DNA from: Escallonia rubra
Lineage: Eukaryota > Streptophyta > Magnoliopsida > Escalloniales > Escalloniaceae
Direction of reading: 5' to 3'
Length of the DNA: 64,000 bases
Assembly (NCBI GenBank): GCA_033065855.1
Contig: JAVXUO010002348.1
Location: 124,001 to 188,000, forward strand
The first letter of the stretch is position 1. Each line of letters begins with the position of its first letter. The position numbers and the translations under genes are program-made. Shown in pieces: positions 12,242 to 23,624 of the stretch. Under the pieces are notes generated by a model. The model worked only from the letters and a program-made list of their open reading frames with translations, ran no database searches and was not told the DNA's origin.

Positions 12242-12393
12242 TGTTAGGATCAATCGCTTACCATTGCACAAAAAGTAATTGATGTTAGTAAAAACGTAAC
12301 TTTATTTCTTTATAATCCTGACACAGCAGTCAGTGCACATGGTCGAGTACACAAGGGAGTAGATGGATGTGGCCAACTTCCAATTTGCCGACA
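12242..12393 (-). repeat. TRIM LTR (5' LTR in element orientation)
   Basis: Direct repeat partner of 12033-12183. On the minus strand it ends CCTAACA, directly before the primer-binding-site-like sequence. Confidence 0.85.
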
Positions 12394-12594
12394 CTCTTCT
12401 AGTGTATCTTTGTCAATATTTGCAATATCCTTTTTCCCACCTGGTCATGATTACTTGATCGTCCTTCAATGCTGAGGTAGAATTGCATTACACTGCGGAA
12501 CATTCATGTTTAAGAGGAAATCAAATGTACTTCGAAAACCAAACTTCATGATTGTATGGGACGCGGGCACACGCGTGCGCTTACACACACACAC

Positions 12595-12630
<36 letters not shown>

Positions 12631-13168
12631 GTAAAACATAATAACCGTTTGCTACATAATACTTGGTAGCCTCAAAGATAACTCTAGCTTTGGAAACCTC
12701 GGTGGATATAATTCCTGTCAAGGCATGTTATGAACTTAAGAGATTAGCTGAAGCAAAAGGGTAACATACTAATATTTAAACCAACCAAGTACCAAAGCAG
12801 ATGGGACGCAAAACAATTCACTTTTTTCCCTACTTCAAAAAATTAAAAAGGGTAACCAAGTGATAATGACGGTCTGTATTTTGGGAGCCAGTATAATTCT
12901 GAATTTCACTACGAACAACAGCGGCCACTGCGTTTGGTGGTGGTGGGCATGGGGGTGGTAGCGGGTGCTAACCTTGACAACAATTATGTAAGAAAATGTC
13001 AAACAACAAAGTGCGAAATGTAATTTTTCAAACCACATGTAGTTATGGTCAATAAGGTTAAATCTTTGTTGTCTTTAATATAATTAGTCATGTACTTAGT
13101 CAAGCTACTCCCAACCTGCTAAAGATAAACAGTAATTCGGGCAGAAAAGAGGGGACATATCGATCTAA
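12394..13168. other. Intergenic with an AC/AG microsatellite
   Basis: A short ACACAC run and a 30-bp AG tract lie at about 12581-12626. The rest is AT-rich sequence without a supported gene. Confidence 0.5.
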
Positions 13169-14432
13169 GGCTCTGTTTGGTAACAGTTTCAGTTTCAGTT
13201 TTTTTTAAAAGAAAACTGGAAAGAGTTTTGGTTTTTTTTTCACCAGTTTAAAAAACTGGTGGACGTTTGACAGAGTTTATTTTCTCAAAAAATAGAAAAC
13301 CCCAAGCGTTTGGCAGGACAGCTCTTTGGGGTTTTTTTTTAATATACATTTTTTTTGGTTGAATAACAACCAACATTATTAGCTCATTTGGGAAGTTGAG
13401 GGGGTATATTAGCCTCTCCCCCCCGGTTTAAAAGTAGGTCCGCCCCTGGCAGCCACCAGTACCCATCACCGACCCAACAACGCCGATCATCATCTCTCCG
13501 CAAGAAAGCATGTCTGTTACAACTCCCCCACTTCACCGCCGAGCACCATCTCGCCGCCCATCACAAACCCAATGTCACCATTACCCCGCGTTCTGCCCTT
13601 AAAGCGTTAAACACCCTCACCATTTCGAAAATGTCAAAACTCTCACCGGAGCTAATCACCTACCGCCCACGCACGACCACTAACCGTCTGTTGCACGCCG
13701 AGGGCCACCAATTGACCACCCATCTCTGGCCTCTAACAATCGGGCCACGCACGACCGCCATCACTCGAGAATCGCCACCAAGCATACATCCGCGTTGCGG
13801 TGCCTCTCTTCGACAGCCCAGCATCGCCGGCCATCAATGACCCGCGAGTGTAGACGTCCATCCACCGCCAATCGTCCAATTATGTTTTCTATAATCGTAG
13901 AATTGTTAATGGAGAATCGTTAATCGGGACGTGGGGGGAAAAGAAAGAGAAAGAGGGGTCGAAAAGCATTGCAAGTCGTAGTGGGAAGAGGTGGAGTGGT
14001 GGAGCCGCCGATGTCCGGTAGAAGCGATGGACACGGTGGCCAGTGAAGGTAATGGACGCGGTGGGCTATGGAGTCAGTTGAGAAGAGGTGCTGCTGATCG
14101 AGCAAACTAGGTGAAAGAGATGACAAAGAAACCTAATTTAAGTGAGTTTTATACCCAGCAAAGAAAAATTACAGTTCTGTTGCTAGTGAGGCTCGAAGCC
14201 AAGACCTCACTAATCTCTTCCTCAGCCCCCCCACCCCCCACCCGGACGCGAAAATGGGTTTCCAAAACAGAGAAAAGCAAAGTGCTCTTTTTAGAAATGG
14301 GCTCAGTTTTTAAACTCTTGGGCCCTTTTTAAAAACGGAAAGCCAACCCAACACCCCAATTTTGTTGAACTTTTGGAAAATTTTAAAACTAAGCCAAAAA
14401 AGAGCAACAAAAAAAAAGTGTCAAACGGACCC
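13169..14432. mobile_element. PIF/Harbinger (Tourist-like) element, copy A
   Basis: Starts GGCTCTGTTTGGTAAC and ends with the complement of GGGTCCGTTTGACAC, flanked by TAA at 13166-13168 and 14433-14435, the 3-bp target typical of PIF/Harbinger elements. The 1,264-bp interior has T-rich and A-rich subterminal stretches and a C/G-rich core (about 13440-14110) without a transposase domain, so it is non-autonomous. Inside, at 13434-13448, GTAGGTCCGCCCCTG looks like one end of a hAT-like element of the kind seen at 16784. Related copies lie at 35292-35727 and, truncated, at 43293. Confidence 0.75.
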
Positions 14433-14435
14433 TAA

Positions 14436-15410
14436 GAAACTCAACTGTCCAATTTGATAGATACACCGCAACCTCCCTTCTGGTTATCGTACCGAGTGCT
14501 AAAGTAAATTCCCTAAAAGGCATTCCAAAATGTGCAACCTTCATGTGCTATTTGAAAAACTATATCCATTACCTCATATTGCATATTGAGACTGGTTTGC
14601 TTCTCTCAGCGCTAGGACCTTTTCTTAAAATTGTTCTACATTGATTAATAATAATATAACCAAAAGGCTGGATTCTTCTTATATATTTTTTCATTATCAA
14701 TGGGATATTCCTATTTATAAATTAAAAAAACAAAAACTATATGAATACCTACAAGAACGAAATACAAGGGATTTAAGATAGTTATTAGTTTAACCTGATA
14801 ATGTAAACCCTTAGCACCCTTATAGATGTCCTAGGAGTTTGAATCACCCATGCAGTGCTTTTAAATTGATCCTTTTACAGGATTTATGTTGCTAGACATA
14901 ACCATGTAAGATATTGAAAATCACCCCTTGAAGGATACATCAATGTTGAACTTGTTGACGATGGTCCCATCAAATATAATGCATATAACACCAATAATCA
15001 ATCTAAGTACACAAATTCGTCTATACTAATTTCAGGAGCATCTAGAAGGACCTTCTGAACCATGGTGCTTCTGGTCTCCTCTTCTCCAACTTTCAGAAAA
15101 GACCATGCAAGGTAAGTTACATAAATAACCAATAAAATGTGCATTGTGTATCCAAAATTTTAGACCAAGTAACCAAATATATGTAATATGGCTATGAAAA
15201 GAGGAAATCAGCTAATGACTCACTGTACTATACACGCCGAACAAAACAATCCCATTTACTTCAACTTTAAGTACCAAATGCCCCACATTTAAAGAAATTG
15301 AGCACCTTAAGTGGATACTGTCAAGTTTAACAGCACGTGGTCAACAGAAGCGTTGACTAACGGTTTTTTTTCTTCTAAAGAAGACAACTTTTCTGTTCAC
15401 CACTTCCACC
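14436..15410. other. AT-rich intergenic, no feature seen
   Basis: No open frame of note, no splice-like structure and no repeat ends were recognised. Confidence 0.4.
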
Positions 15411-16019
15411 TCTTCTTCTGCACTTCCCCGTCAACCCCCCAACACACCCACCCCACTTCCAACAGCCGGCCTCATCCCCCATCACCCGCCACTCACCACC
15501 ACACACATACCATCTAGGTCACCTATCACCCACTGTGCACAAGCGCGTGCACCCACACACACAACTCTGCACACACCCATTATACGTATGTGCGTGTGTG
15601 CGTACAGTATGGGTGGGTGGGTCCGTGTGTTTTGTGTGTGTGTGTGTGTGTGTGTATGGTCTGATTAAGAGGGGACAATCATGGTGGGTGGGTGTTTGTG
15701 TAGCTGGGTGTGTTGGCGCGTGTCTATCTCTCTCTGTCTGTGTGCGCGTGCACGAGCGTAAGAGCAGTGTGTGTGAGCTTGTGGGTATATGTCTGGGGTG
15801 GAGGGGTGTCGAGGGGTAGGGAGGGGTAGGGATGAGGACAACCATGGTGTATGTGTATAGGTGGGTATTCACTATGTGTGTGTATGTGTGTGCGCGTGCT
15901 CGCATGTGTGCAGTGGGTGTGTGGTATGAGTGTGTGAAAGTGTGTGGGTGTGTGTTTGTGGTGGTGGGGTGGTGGGAGGGAGGGAGGGGTAGCCATCGTG
16001 CGTGGGTCTACGTTTATAT

Positions 16020-16095
<76 letters not shown>

Positions 16096-16208
16096 CTATG
16101 TGCGCTCGCAATGGGTTTTGTGTGGGCAGGAGTATGTGTTTATAATTGATAGTAGTGTGTGTGAGTGTGTAAACGTGTGTTTGTCGTGTGGGGGGGTAGG
16201 TGGGTGGG

Positions 16209-16784
16209 CAGTGGCAGAGCTGAGGCATGATAGGAGGGGGGCTCGGCCACCCCACAAATTTTGGATTTTTTTTTAGTTTGTAAAATAGTGAGAAAAATAT
16301 CTTTAAATCATTTACAAAAAAGTCACTATGTTGTACAATTAATGTATAGATTGATTTTTTTTTGTTGTCTTTTTATCTTCTTGTGCCACTGGCCGCCATA
16401 ATCTTTGTCTTTGTTAAAGTTTCTTGCTCCATCTTCATTTTTTTTTATTTTAGATCTTCATATTAGATGAAGGTTAATTTTTTTAAAATCTAAATTCTTA
16501 CAATATGTTCATTTATACATGCACTATTGTCCTCGTATAATTAATTATCACATTAATAGTACCTATATACACGTAAGAGTTAAGTTTTTTTCATCAAGGA
16601 TTAGTAATTTGTTATTGCCTAACCTTATCAAGTTAAATAAGTCGTTATGAATTATAAACTTATACGATCAAATAAATCACGTTTTTATGTGAACTTGAAC
16701 CTCCCAAATTTTTTTATGCTAGCCGTCAACTTTTTTTCATCAGTGTTTGATCCCCCGCTATTAAAATTCCTAGATCCGCCCCTG
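16209..16784. mobile_element. hAT-like miniature element inserted in the simple-sequence block
   Basis: Left end CAGTGGCAGAGCTGAGG and right end complement CAGGGGCGGATCTAGG form short imperfect TIRs. The flanks TGGGTGGG (16201-16208) and TGGATGGG (16785-16792) look like an 8-bp target duplication with one change, although the surrounding repeats make this weaker than usual. The interior is AT-rich and quite unlike the GT-rich surroundings, which marks the boundaries clearly. No transposase frame is present. Confidence 0.7.
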
Positions 16785-16946
16785 TGGATGGGTGGGGGAG
16801 GGGCAACCATGATGGGGTAGATACGTGTGTTGTGTGGGATTGTTTGTGTGTGCGCGCGTGCGTGAAGTGGGTGTGAGTGTGTGAGAACAACATGTGCGAG
16901 CGTGTGGGTGCATGTTGGGGGAGGGGGAGCGAGGGGCAACCATGGT

Positions 16947-16961
16947 GGGTGGGTGGGTGGG
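16947..16961 (+). other. G-quadruplex motif
   Basis: GGGTGGGTGGGTGGG: four G3 runs with single-base loops, the canonical strong intramolecular quadruplex pattern. More G3 runs follow within 10 bases. Confidence 0.8.
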
Positions 16962-17270
16962 TGTATGGGTGGTTATGTGTTTGTGTGCATATTTGTGTGT
17001 ACAGTGTGTTTGTATGTGTGTGGAGTGGGTTTGTGTGGGTGTGGTGTGTGAGTGTAGTTTGTGTGGGTGATTATGTATGAGTGTGTTGGTGTGCGTGTGA
17101 ATGTACAGTGTATGTGGTGGTAGATGATGTGTATGGGGGAAGGGGAGAAGGAGAGGGTGCGTGGGAGTATGTGGTGGTGGTGGGTGGTCGGCAGTAGAAA
17201 TGGGTGGCGAGGTGGGGGTGACTGACGGGTTAAAAGTGATAGATGAGAAAGAGAGGGGTTTGGTACATAG

Positions 17271-19230
17271 GGTACTTAGCTGATTTTCTTCTATGAAGAA
17301 TTATATAAATACTTGTTATGGTAGCAAAATGCAGGAATCGCACTTCAATTATAAACTCAGTTGTTGTGGAACTTATCACAAACATGGGTCGTGCATTAGA
17401 ATTTATCATATCTTAAAGCACGACCACATAATATTAAAAAAATGCACCTATACAATCCAATCAATCAAAAAGTATTTCACAACTATCATTAATCCCAAAT
17501 ATTTTCAAATAGCTATTGTTGCTCTTTTCCACCGAACATAGTATTTTGTGCCATATCAGTCAAAAAGTCTTTTGCAACTGTCATTGGTCCATGTAGTCCT
17601 CCATTTGCTTGTTTGCGCTTCGGGATTGGGATGGTTATGTTTAGTTCAGCCTGGGTTCTTATAGAGGCTTATTCTCATGTGATCTTCTTGCCTAATGATA
17701 TTAGTGCTTCTATCGAGACTATCTTATTAGCTATTGCATAGTTATCTCGACATCTCTGTTATCACATGATTTTTCTGCTTGCTCACTCAGACTTACTTGT
17801 ATAGATGGCAACTTCTAAGGGTTGGAGTACTTTTCACGACATTTTGTGTAACATATCTAACTGTTATCAAGAGGTGCATTCCGTCCATATCACCCATAGC
17901 ACTAATAATGTTCTGCTACTTTTCCTCCGCAATGGCGTATTTTGCTTCCTACTCAGGTTAAGGATTGAAACAAAAATGATTTGCTAGTGTTCAGCCTGTT
18001 CCATCTCCCTTGAGCTGATGCATTGCTTTTGTGGTGTTTTGTTTTACCTCTTCACGCTAGGCACATGTTCCTATTACTTATGTAAATATTTTTCCCGTGG
18101 AGGCCGCCCTTTTTATGTTATGCTGGTCAATGATGATTCTAAATATTTTTTTGGTTGATATATATTTCTTATTTCACTCAATATATATATATGAAATTGA
18201 TAAACACAATTTACTTTTGTTAAAAAATTGTTTTTTATTACTAAAGATGAAAAATTATCATTAATAATCATAAATGTCACTAAATGTTTATGAATAACAA
18301 GAATAACTTCAAGGCAATTATAGATAGAAAGCAATTATCGATTACCGTCATAAAACGGATGGGATACCATTGATTACTTGGTGACAAATGATAGAATTGT
18401 CATCCATGAAGTAAGTAAAAGTACCTCTCATAATACTGTATTTAGCACCAATTAATATGGTGGAATTTGGAAGAAAAAAATTTAGCCGTTACCCGGGTTA
18501 AATGAATCTTCCTCCTATCCCTTAAATAACAAAAATTAAAGTCACAAATGTCTATAGACGGTCAGACCGTGCTAATAATTTAGCTTAAGAATCAATTGCA
18601 GCCAACATACGAGCTTCTTATATGTATATATACGTATATATTATTCTCTTTATTTATGGTAAGTGACTGGATTCACCATTTTTTTGGCTCGATAAATATC
18701 CGATTAGACTTGTTGTCATAGTTTTTCCACACAGATTACTAGGTATTACTGCTGCCGAATGCGTACCGGGGTTGATAAACACATTCTCCTCTTATCAAAA
18801 AAGTTTAACAATGATACATAAAAGATGAGACGTCATTATTCGTCCTTCTCAGTATGGTTCAAAACCGTAGTAAGCGTTTGACCATGACAAGATTTCTAGC
18901 TAGATCGGTTTATGTAGCCAAGGACACGCATGTCAGACACGTGTCGAATATCTGCCGTCGATGTGCTTTGTATATTGAAGATAAGCCGTTGATCTAAAGC
19001 TCGGCCTCTATAAAACATCATGAAAGCTAGTACTGCACCTGCTAGGTTTAAGTTTTGTCAAAGTACATCCACCTTCCTTGGCAGATCTGGCTTTAGCTCC
19101 AGATTTCAATCTCATGTCCATCCTTACCCGGTTCCCGTCTGTTCACCTCTCAGTTCAGTTCTCCAGCACCACTCCACCCAGCAGCCCATTCCAAAACAAC
19201 AAAGCAAAACTGTTCGGAATTCCATATGTA
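17271..19230. other. AT-rich intergenic, no gene seen
   Basis: Short frames at 17293-17541 and 17779-17987 lack recognisable domains. AT dinucleotide stretches occur at 18182-18191 and 18618-18640. Nothing else is clear. Confidence 0.4.
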
Positions 19231-19328
19231 CTTGCGGACTTCTGTTCCGTGTTCAATTGTTTACCCGGATGGAGATCAGCTTGCGGACTTCTGTTCCGTG
19301 TTCAATTGTTTACCCGGATGGAGATCAG
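19231..19328. repeat. Exact 49-bp tandem duplication
   Basis: Positions 19231-19279 and 19280-19328 are identical by eye, starting CTTGCGGACTTCTGTTCCGT. It lies about 300 bp upstream of the likely 5' end of the protease gene, so it could fall in its promoter region. The lack of divergence suggests a recent duplication. Confidence 0.9.
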
Positions 19329-19562
19329 CTTGAGATCTCCCATGAAAGCGCCGGTTTAAGCTGCCGGTTTTGAAGGAAAACTCCGACAATCATCCGATCC
19401 GGATCCCAAAGCTGCCGGGTGGTCCATCCGGGTTAAGAACGAGCCCGACTCGGAAACAGCTGTCAAAATATAATTTCAAGTCATGGCCCCTATAGATTGT
19501 TGTATTTACTTCTTGCCCCACACAGGGGCATCACTGCAATTTTCCAGACATTAAAAACCTAT

Positions 19563-19572
19563 CCCTAAACCC
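19563..19572. promoter_or_regulatory. telo-box-like motif upstream of the protease gene
   Basis: CCCTAAACCC resembles the telo-box found near transcription starts of many plant housekeeping genes. It lies about 50 bp before a good donor (CCTT|GTGAGTATA at 19622) that would open a 5'-UTR intron ending GGCAG at 19880. Suggestive only. Confidence 0.3.
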
Positions 19573-19917
19573 AATGCAATGTAGAACTGCCGCACTGTTC
19601 CTTCCGGCCGGCTATAGCCTTGTGAGTATAATTTTGTCCTCCTTTTGTATGAGTGTCTTGTTGAGTGTGTATGGCCCATTATTTATGGAGTGTTCCTGTA
19701 ATCCTATTACTTCTTTTTGGCAATTTGGATATGATTGCGACAAAATGTGGAATGTGAAGTGACGATTCCACTCTGGGTTCTTTAAAATTTTGGAAATGGT
19801 GTCCCGAAGGGGTAACCTGTGCCATGTCTCCATAGAGAAAGTTATTTATTTTCATCTAACATGGGTGTTTATGCTGGCAGCTGTGAAAATTTGTGGTCGT
19901 TGTCATTCGGCTCAGTC

Positions 19918-22218
19918 ATGGAAGATTCCGTAGGTAAGAGTTTTTTTTATTTACTTCTTGACCGTGAGTAGCTACTGCGTTTTGGAACTGAACAACGTCA
20001 TGGACAATGTTGGTTCATATTTGGGGACATTACATATTTGGGGACAGGTGTTGGGATTTTTTTGTATTTGTGACAATTTGTTCAGATTTTTTACATCAGA
20101 TTCATATTCATATTTGGGTTCATATTTGGGGAAATTACATATTTGGGGACATTGTGTATTGTTGGTTCATATTTGCGGGGATATTACATATTTTTTTGTA
20201 TTTATACTTTTCTTTTACATTCATGACAGTTTGAACTTTGGAACGTTTGAACTTTGGAAAATGATTCCTTCAAAGGGTTTCTGGTTCTTATTCACTTTTC
20301 TTTTCTTTTACATTTGTAAGATTTCTTTTACATTCATAACAGTTTGAACTTTGGAAACTCAAAACAGTTTGAACTTTGGAAAATGATTCCTTCAAAGGGT
20401 TTCTGGTTCTTATTCACTTTTCTTTTCTTTTACATTTGTAAGATTTCTTTTACATTCATAACAGTTTGAACTTTGGAAACTCAAAACAGTTTGAACTTTG
20501 GAAAATGATTCCTTCAAAGGGTTTCTGGTTCTTATTCACTTTTCTTTTCTTTTACATTTGTAAGATTTCTTTTACATTCATAACAGTTTGAACTTTGGAA
20601 CTCAAAACAGTTTGAACTTTGGAAAATGATTCCTTTAAAGGGTTTCTGGTTCTTATTCACTTTTCTTTTCTTTTACGTTCATGACAGTTTGAACTTTGGA
20701 ACTCAAAACAGTTTGAACTTTGGAAAATGATTCCTTCAAAGGGTTTCTGGTTCTTATTCACTTTTCTTTTCTTTTACATTTGTAAGATTTCTTTTACATT
20801 CATAACAGTTTGAACTTTGGAACTCAAAACAGTTTGAACTTTGGAAAATGATTCCTTTAAAGGGTTTCTGGTTCTTATTCACTTTTCTTTTCTTTTACGT
20901 TCATGACAGTTTGAACTTTGGAACTCAAAACAGTTTGAACTTTGGAAAATGATTCCTTCAAAGGGTTTCTGGTTCTTATTCACTTTTCTTTTCTTTTACA
21001 TTTGTAAGATTTCTTTTACATTCATAACAGTTTGAACTTTGGAAAATGATTCCTTCAAAGGGTTTCTGGTTCTTATTCACTTTTCTTTTCTTTTACATTT
21101 GTAAGATGCCTCAAAACATAAACAGTTTGAACTTGGGAAGGGTGAAACCTGGGAGACGGAGCTTGTAGCCAGAATTCTGAGGACTTGCGGCCCATCTTGT
21201 GTAGCTTTGATGACCAATTTCTACTTCACAAAAGAAGGCAAAGATGGTGAACTGATAAAATCTGCAGGTAAATGCTTTTTTCTATAAATATTTATAGTTT
21301 AATGTGTATATTTCAGCATTTTTTTTGTTTTGCAGAAGGAAATGGAATTGGCAGTGGGTTTGTAGTCAAAGGGCAGAGGATATATACTTGTTTCCATGTT
21401 GTTTACCGGAAGAATGTGGCTGTTAAATTTGGGGAGGACTCCTTTGTGGCGGAGGGGCCTGCCAAGAGGATCCAAATCTTTACGAATGCAGGTAAATCAC
21501 CTAGAATTGCATACATCGAGAGCGTTTGCCCGTTGTGGGATCTTGCGTTGTTGAAGTTTGTAGATGAAGGCGACCCAATTTCAGAGATCGAGATACTCCC
21601 CCGGTGTCCATATCTGGGGGAGACTGTTGTGGCCATCTCTTCTAATTATGGTCATCAAAATACCGTTCATAAAGGGATGGTGAACCATCCGAACGCTGTC
21701 AATGTGATTCCTCCAGAAGTGATTAATGTGATTCCAGAAGTGATTATGATAGAACATGACTGTCACGTTGGCAGTGGGTCTTCCGGTTGCGCAATAATTT
21801 CGGGCAAAGGATTTTTAGGCGGAATGAACATGTCTGTTTCGGGCAGAAAGGAGAGGTTGGGATTTGCAATGAGTTCCTATAATCTTAAGCTATTCTTGGA
21901 TCATACTTTAAGTCTCAAGCTGATTGGCCCCAATAATCTCTGTGATAAACTTGTTCCAGTACTACTTGAGTAAGTTTTCTGATGATTATTATTGGCATAT
22001 TGTTGAACTACTATTTATTGTTCATTTGATGTGTTTTTAACCTTATGTGGTTGATTTTCATGTGGTTGATTTCAGTACTGGGCCATCAGGGAGTGGTAAG
22101 AAGTCTACTGTCACATGTTTGTACTTTATATGTTATGTGTGTACTTTGACCTTCTATTTTTGGTGGTTCAGCTCCATCTGTGAAGAAGAGAAAAAAGGAT
22201 AAGATGGCTACCTCGTGA
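19918..22218 (+). CDS. Trypsin-like (Do/HtrA-type, S1 clan) serine protease, five coding exons
   Basis: Proposed model: 19918-19933, 21106-21267, 21336-21969, 22076-22095 and 22172-22218; the phases agree at every junction and give 292 residues. The protease fold is visible in exon 3: GNGIGSGFVV, His80 in YTCFHVV, Asp128 in WDLALLKF, and Ser209 in GSGSSGCAI, i.e. the His-Asp-Ser triad in the right order. The C-terminus, built from a 20-bp and a 47-nt exon, ends SVKKRKKDK-MATS and could be a nuclear signal. No PDZ domain and no transit peptide are seen. ATG at 19918 is chosen because GGCAG at 19880 looks like the acceptor of a 5'-UTR intron; ATG at 19861 is in frame but would lie inside that intron. 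Exon 2 could instead begin at 21126 (AAACAG acceptor), but then the phase with exon 1 fails. The protease domain is sure; exons 1-2 are less so. The natural substrate is unknown. Confidence 0.72.
20221..21105 (+). repeat. Tandem repeat filling the protease gene's large intron
   Basis: Eight copies of a ~93-122-bp unit contain TTTGGAAAATGATTCCTT, GGGTTTCTGGTTCTTATTCA, then a pyrimidine tract (CTTTTCTTTTCTTTTAC). Six units continue with ATTTGTAAG and two with GTTCATGACAG. The last copy's TTTGTAAG at 21098-21105 is the splice acceptor used in the gene model, so the earlier units carry near-identical decoy acceptors. A related simpler repeat (CATATTTGGGGACATTAC) lies just before, at 20010-20180. 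Confidence 0.9.
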
Positions 22219-23335
22219 TGCGACTGGATCAGATTCTACTTTGGGTACTTAGCTGGTTTCCTGTAACAGTTTTGCTTGTTTTTAGGATGTTAAGTCTTAC
22301 TCTATCACAGCAGTTGGATTATGCGAGCAATGGGGAAGAGGATATACTAAAGGTAATTGATTGATTAGAATGAGGGGTTGCTGCCGAAAGTGATGCATCA
22401 AATGAAGTAAAGGGCTAATGCCAAAGCGAAGCCCTAAATTATATATTAATATATTTGGCTGATGTGTGAAGATGCCAATTCTTGTTGCATACTAGTTTTC
22501 TAGTTTTTATGAGAGATAGTTTGACGATTATTCGATTACCTAATTTGAGATGTTGATACTTGTTGCTTTGCTGGTTTAGGTTGATTTGGGTTGTCTTTGA
22601 TGATGTTTCTGATGATGATGATTATAGCCATGAAGAAGGTGAAGAGTTAGCAAAGAAGGCAGGAGAGATGTTAAGTTGGATTTCATTAGGAATGTCATGG
22701 CTGCAAGATGCCGGATTTCTTATCTTTTGGACTTGCTAAGTAGTGTATATTTTCGACATTGAAGGTTGGAACTGGAACTACGAGGAAGAGGCTTTTAGCT
22801 TGACTCTGTTGCCAAAATTCCTGTTCCTCACAAAAATTGTGCTCTTACTGCCATCTTTTCCAGCACTTACTGTGAGCCCCAAGTGAGGGTTCTCTTAAAT
22901 ATTTTGATCATGTTAGGACATCGATGTTAATTAAATGCAACCTGAAACATGAAACATGGCTGCGACGTCTCCAGGGAGCGATCTGCTTATAGGCACTAGT
23001 GCTTTTACATTATGTTGGAATGTTTGATAATGCGTGTGGTACTGCAGCTCAGTTGGCACTGGTGTTGGTGGTGGACAACAGAGCTCCACCATAACAGCCG
23101 GTGGTGCACAAGCAGTGCCACCACAAGTTGTATATGCTGGTGGGTGGATCCACGTCACCTATTCCTCCAATAAACATTAACACTCATCTTTTCTCGGGGG
23201 ATCAAATTGGAGTTCCATCTTTAACAAATCAAAAACCCGGTAGCGCCCTACCAAGCAGGTCATATGCTTCGGATCTTCTTAACCGAATTCCAAGCTGACA
23301 AATGTGCTAAATGAGCAACAACAAAGCTATGTGAG
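22219..23335 (+). other. 3' flank of the protease gene with unassigned exon-like stretches
   Basis: The first ~130 bp after the stop are probably 3' UTR. At about 22600-22770 a + strand frame containing SDDDDYSHEEGEELAKKAGE is open. At about 23041-23180, after a TGCAG acceptor-like site, a frame containing GTGVGGGQQSSTITAGGAQA is open, and at 23101-23298 another frame ends SYASDLLNRIPS. The composition looks protein-like, but I recognise no family and cannot build a consistent model. They may be remnants of a neighbouring gene cut by the LINE insertions. Confidence 0.3.
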
Positions 23336-23624
23336 CAAGGGTAACTTTAGGGATTTAATAGTTGTTCCCAACAGAGTTTTCTAGCGTTGCCAAGCACGAT
23401 TTGGATCCTATATTGGCAACATTGTGACCTAGTAACACCTTTCCAACCCCAAGAAGAGGTTCTAGGTCTCGCAGCAGGAAGATAAAGGATTCCGGACGCA
23501 TGTACTTGACTATAAAGGTGGATAGTTTCAAGAGAATCTTTCGCTTCTCTTTTGCAATTTGGACGGCTTGATTGAAGAGAGGGAATCTCATATATGTGAA
23601 CCCCCTCAGATTGTGTGCCAATTT

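Larger units (their letters stand above)
12033..12393 (-). mobile_element. Complete TRIM (miniature LTR retrotransposon), minus orientation
   Basis: Two direct repeats of about 151 bp flank a 58-bp interior. Both repeats start TGTTA on the + strand and end CAACA or CGACA, giving the usual TG..CA type ends. Read on the minus strand, the interior next to the right-hand LTR carries TGGCATCAGAGC, one base from the standard plant initiator-Met tRNA primer-binding site. Next to the left-hand LTR is a purine tract, GGGAAAGGGAT, as expected of a polypurine tract. Flanks are CGCTT (12028-12032) and CTCTT (12394-12398), a 5-bp target duplication with one mismatch. There is no coding capacity. Confidence 0.88.
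15420..17270. repeat. GT/GA-rich simple-sequence block
   Basis: The + strand is dominated by GTGTG, GGGTGGG and GAGAG words. It includes a GT run at about 15632-15655, a ~30-bp GT run at 16021-16051 and a ~42-bp GA run at 16052-16093. The long open frames on both strands (His/Thr-rich or Val/Cys-rich) are the translation of simple repeats and should not be annotated as proteins. A hAT-like element interrupts the block at 16209-16784. Confidence 0.9.

Noticed and set aside
13434-13448. hAT-like end inside Tourist copy A as a complete nested element
   Set aside because: Only one terminus is visible; no partner end or duplication found.
15519-17080. Many 60-128-residue open frames on both strands in the GT-rich block
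   Set aside because: They are direct translations of GT, GA and GGGT repeats (His/Thr or Val/Cys strings) and have no domain.
19020-19373. 117-residue frame upstream of the protease
   Set aside because: Partly created by the 49-bp tandem duplication; no domain, and the gene's start is better placed downstream.
19958-20347. 129-residue Phe/Tyr-rich frame
   Set aside because: Lies in the repeat-filled intron and reads simple repeats.
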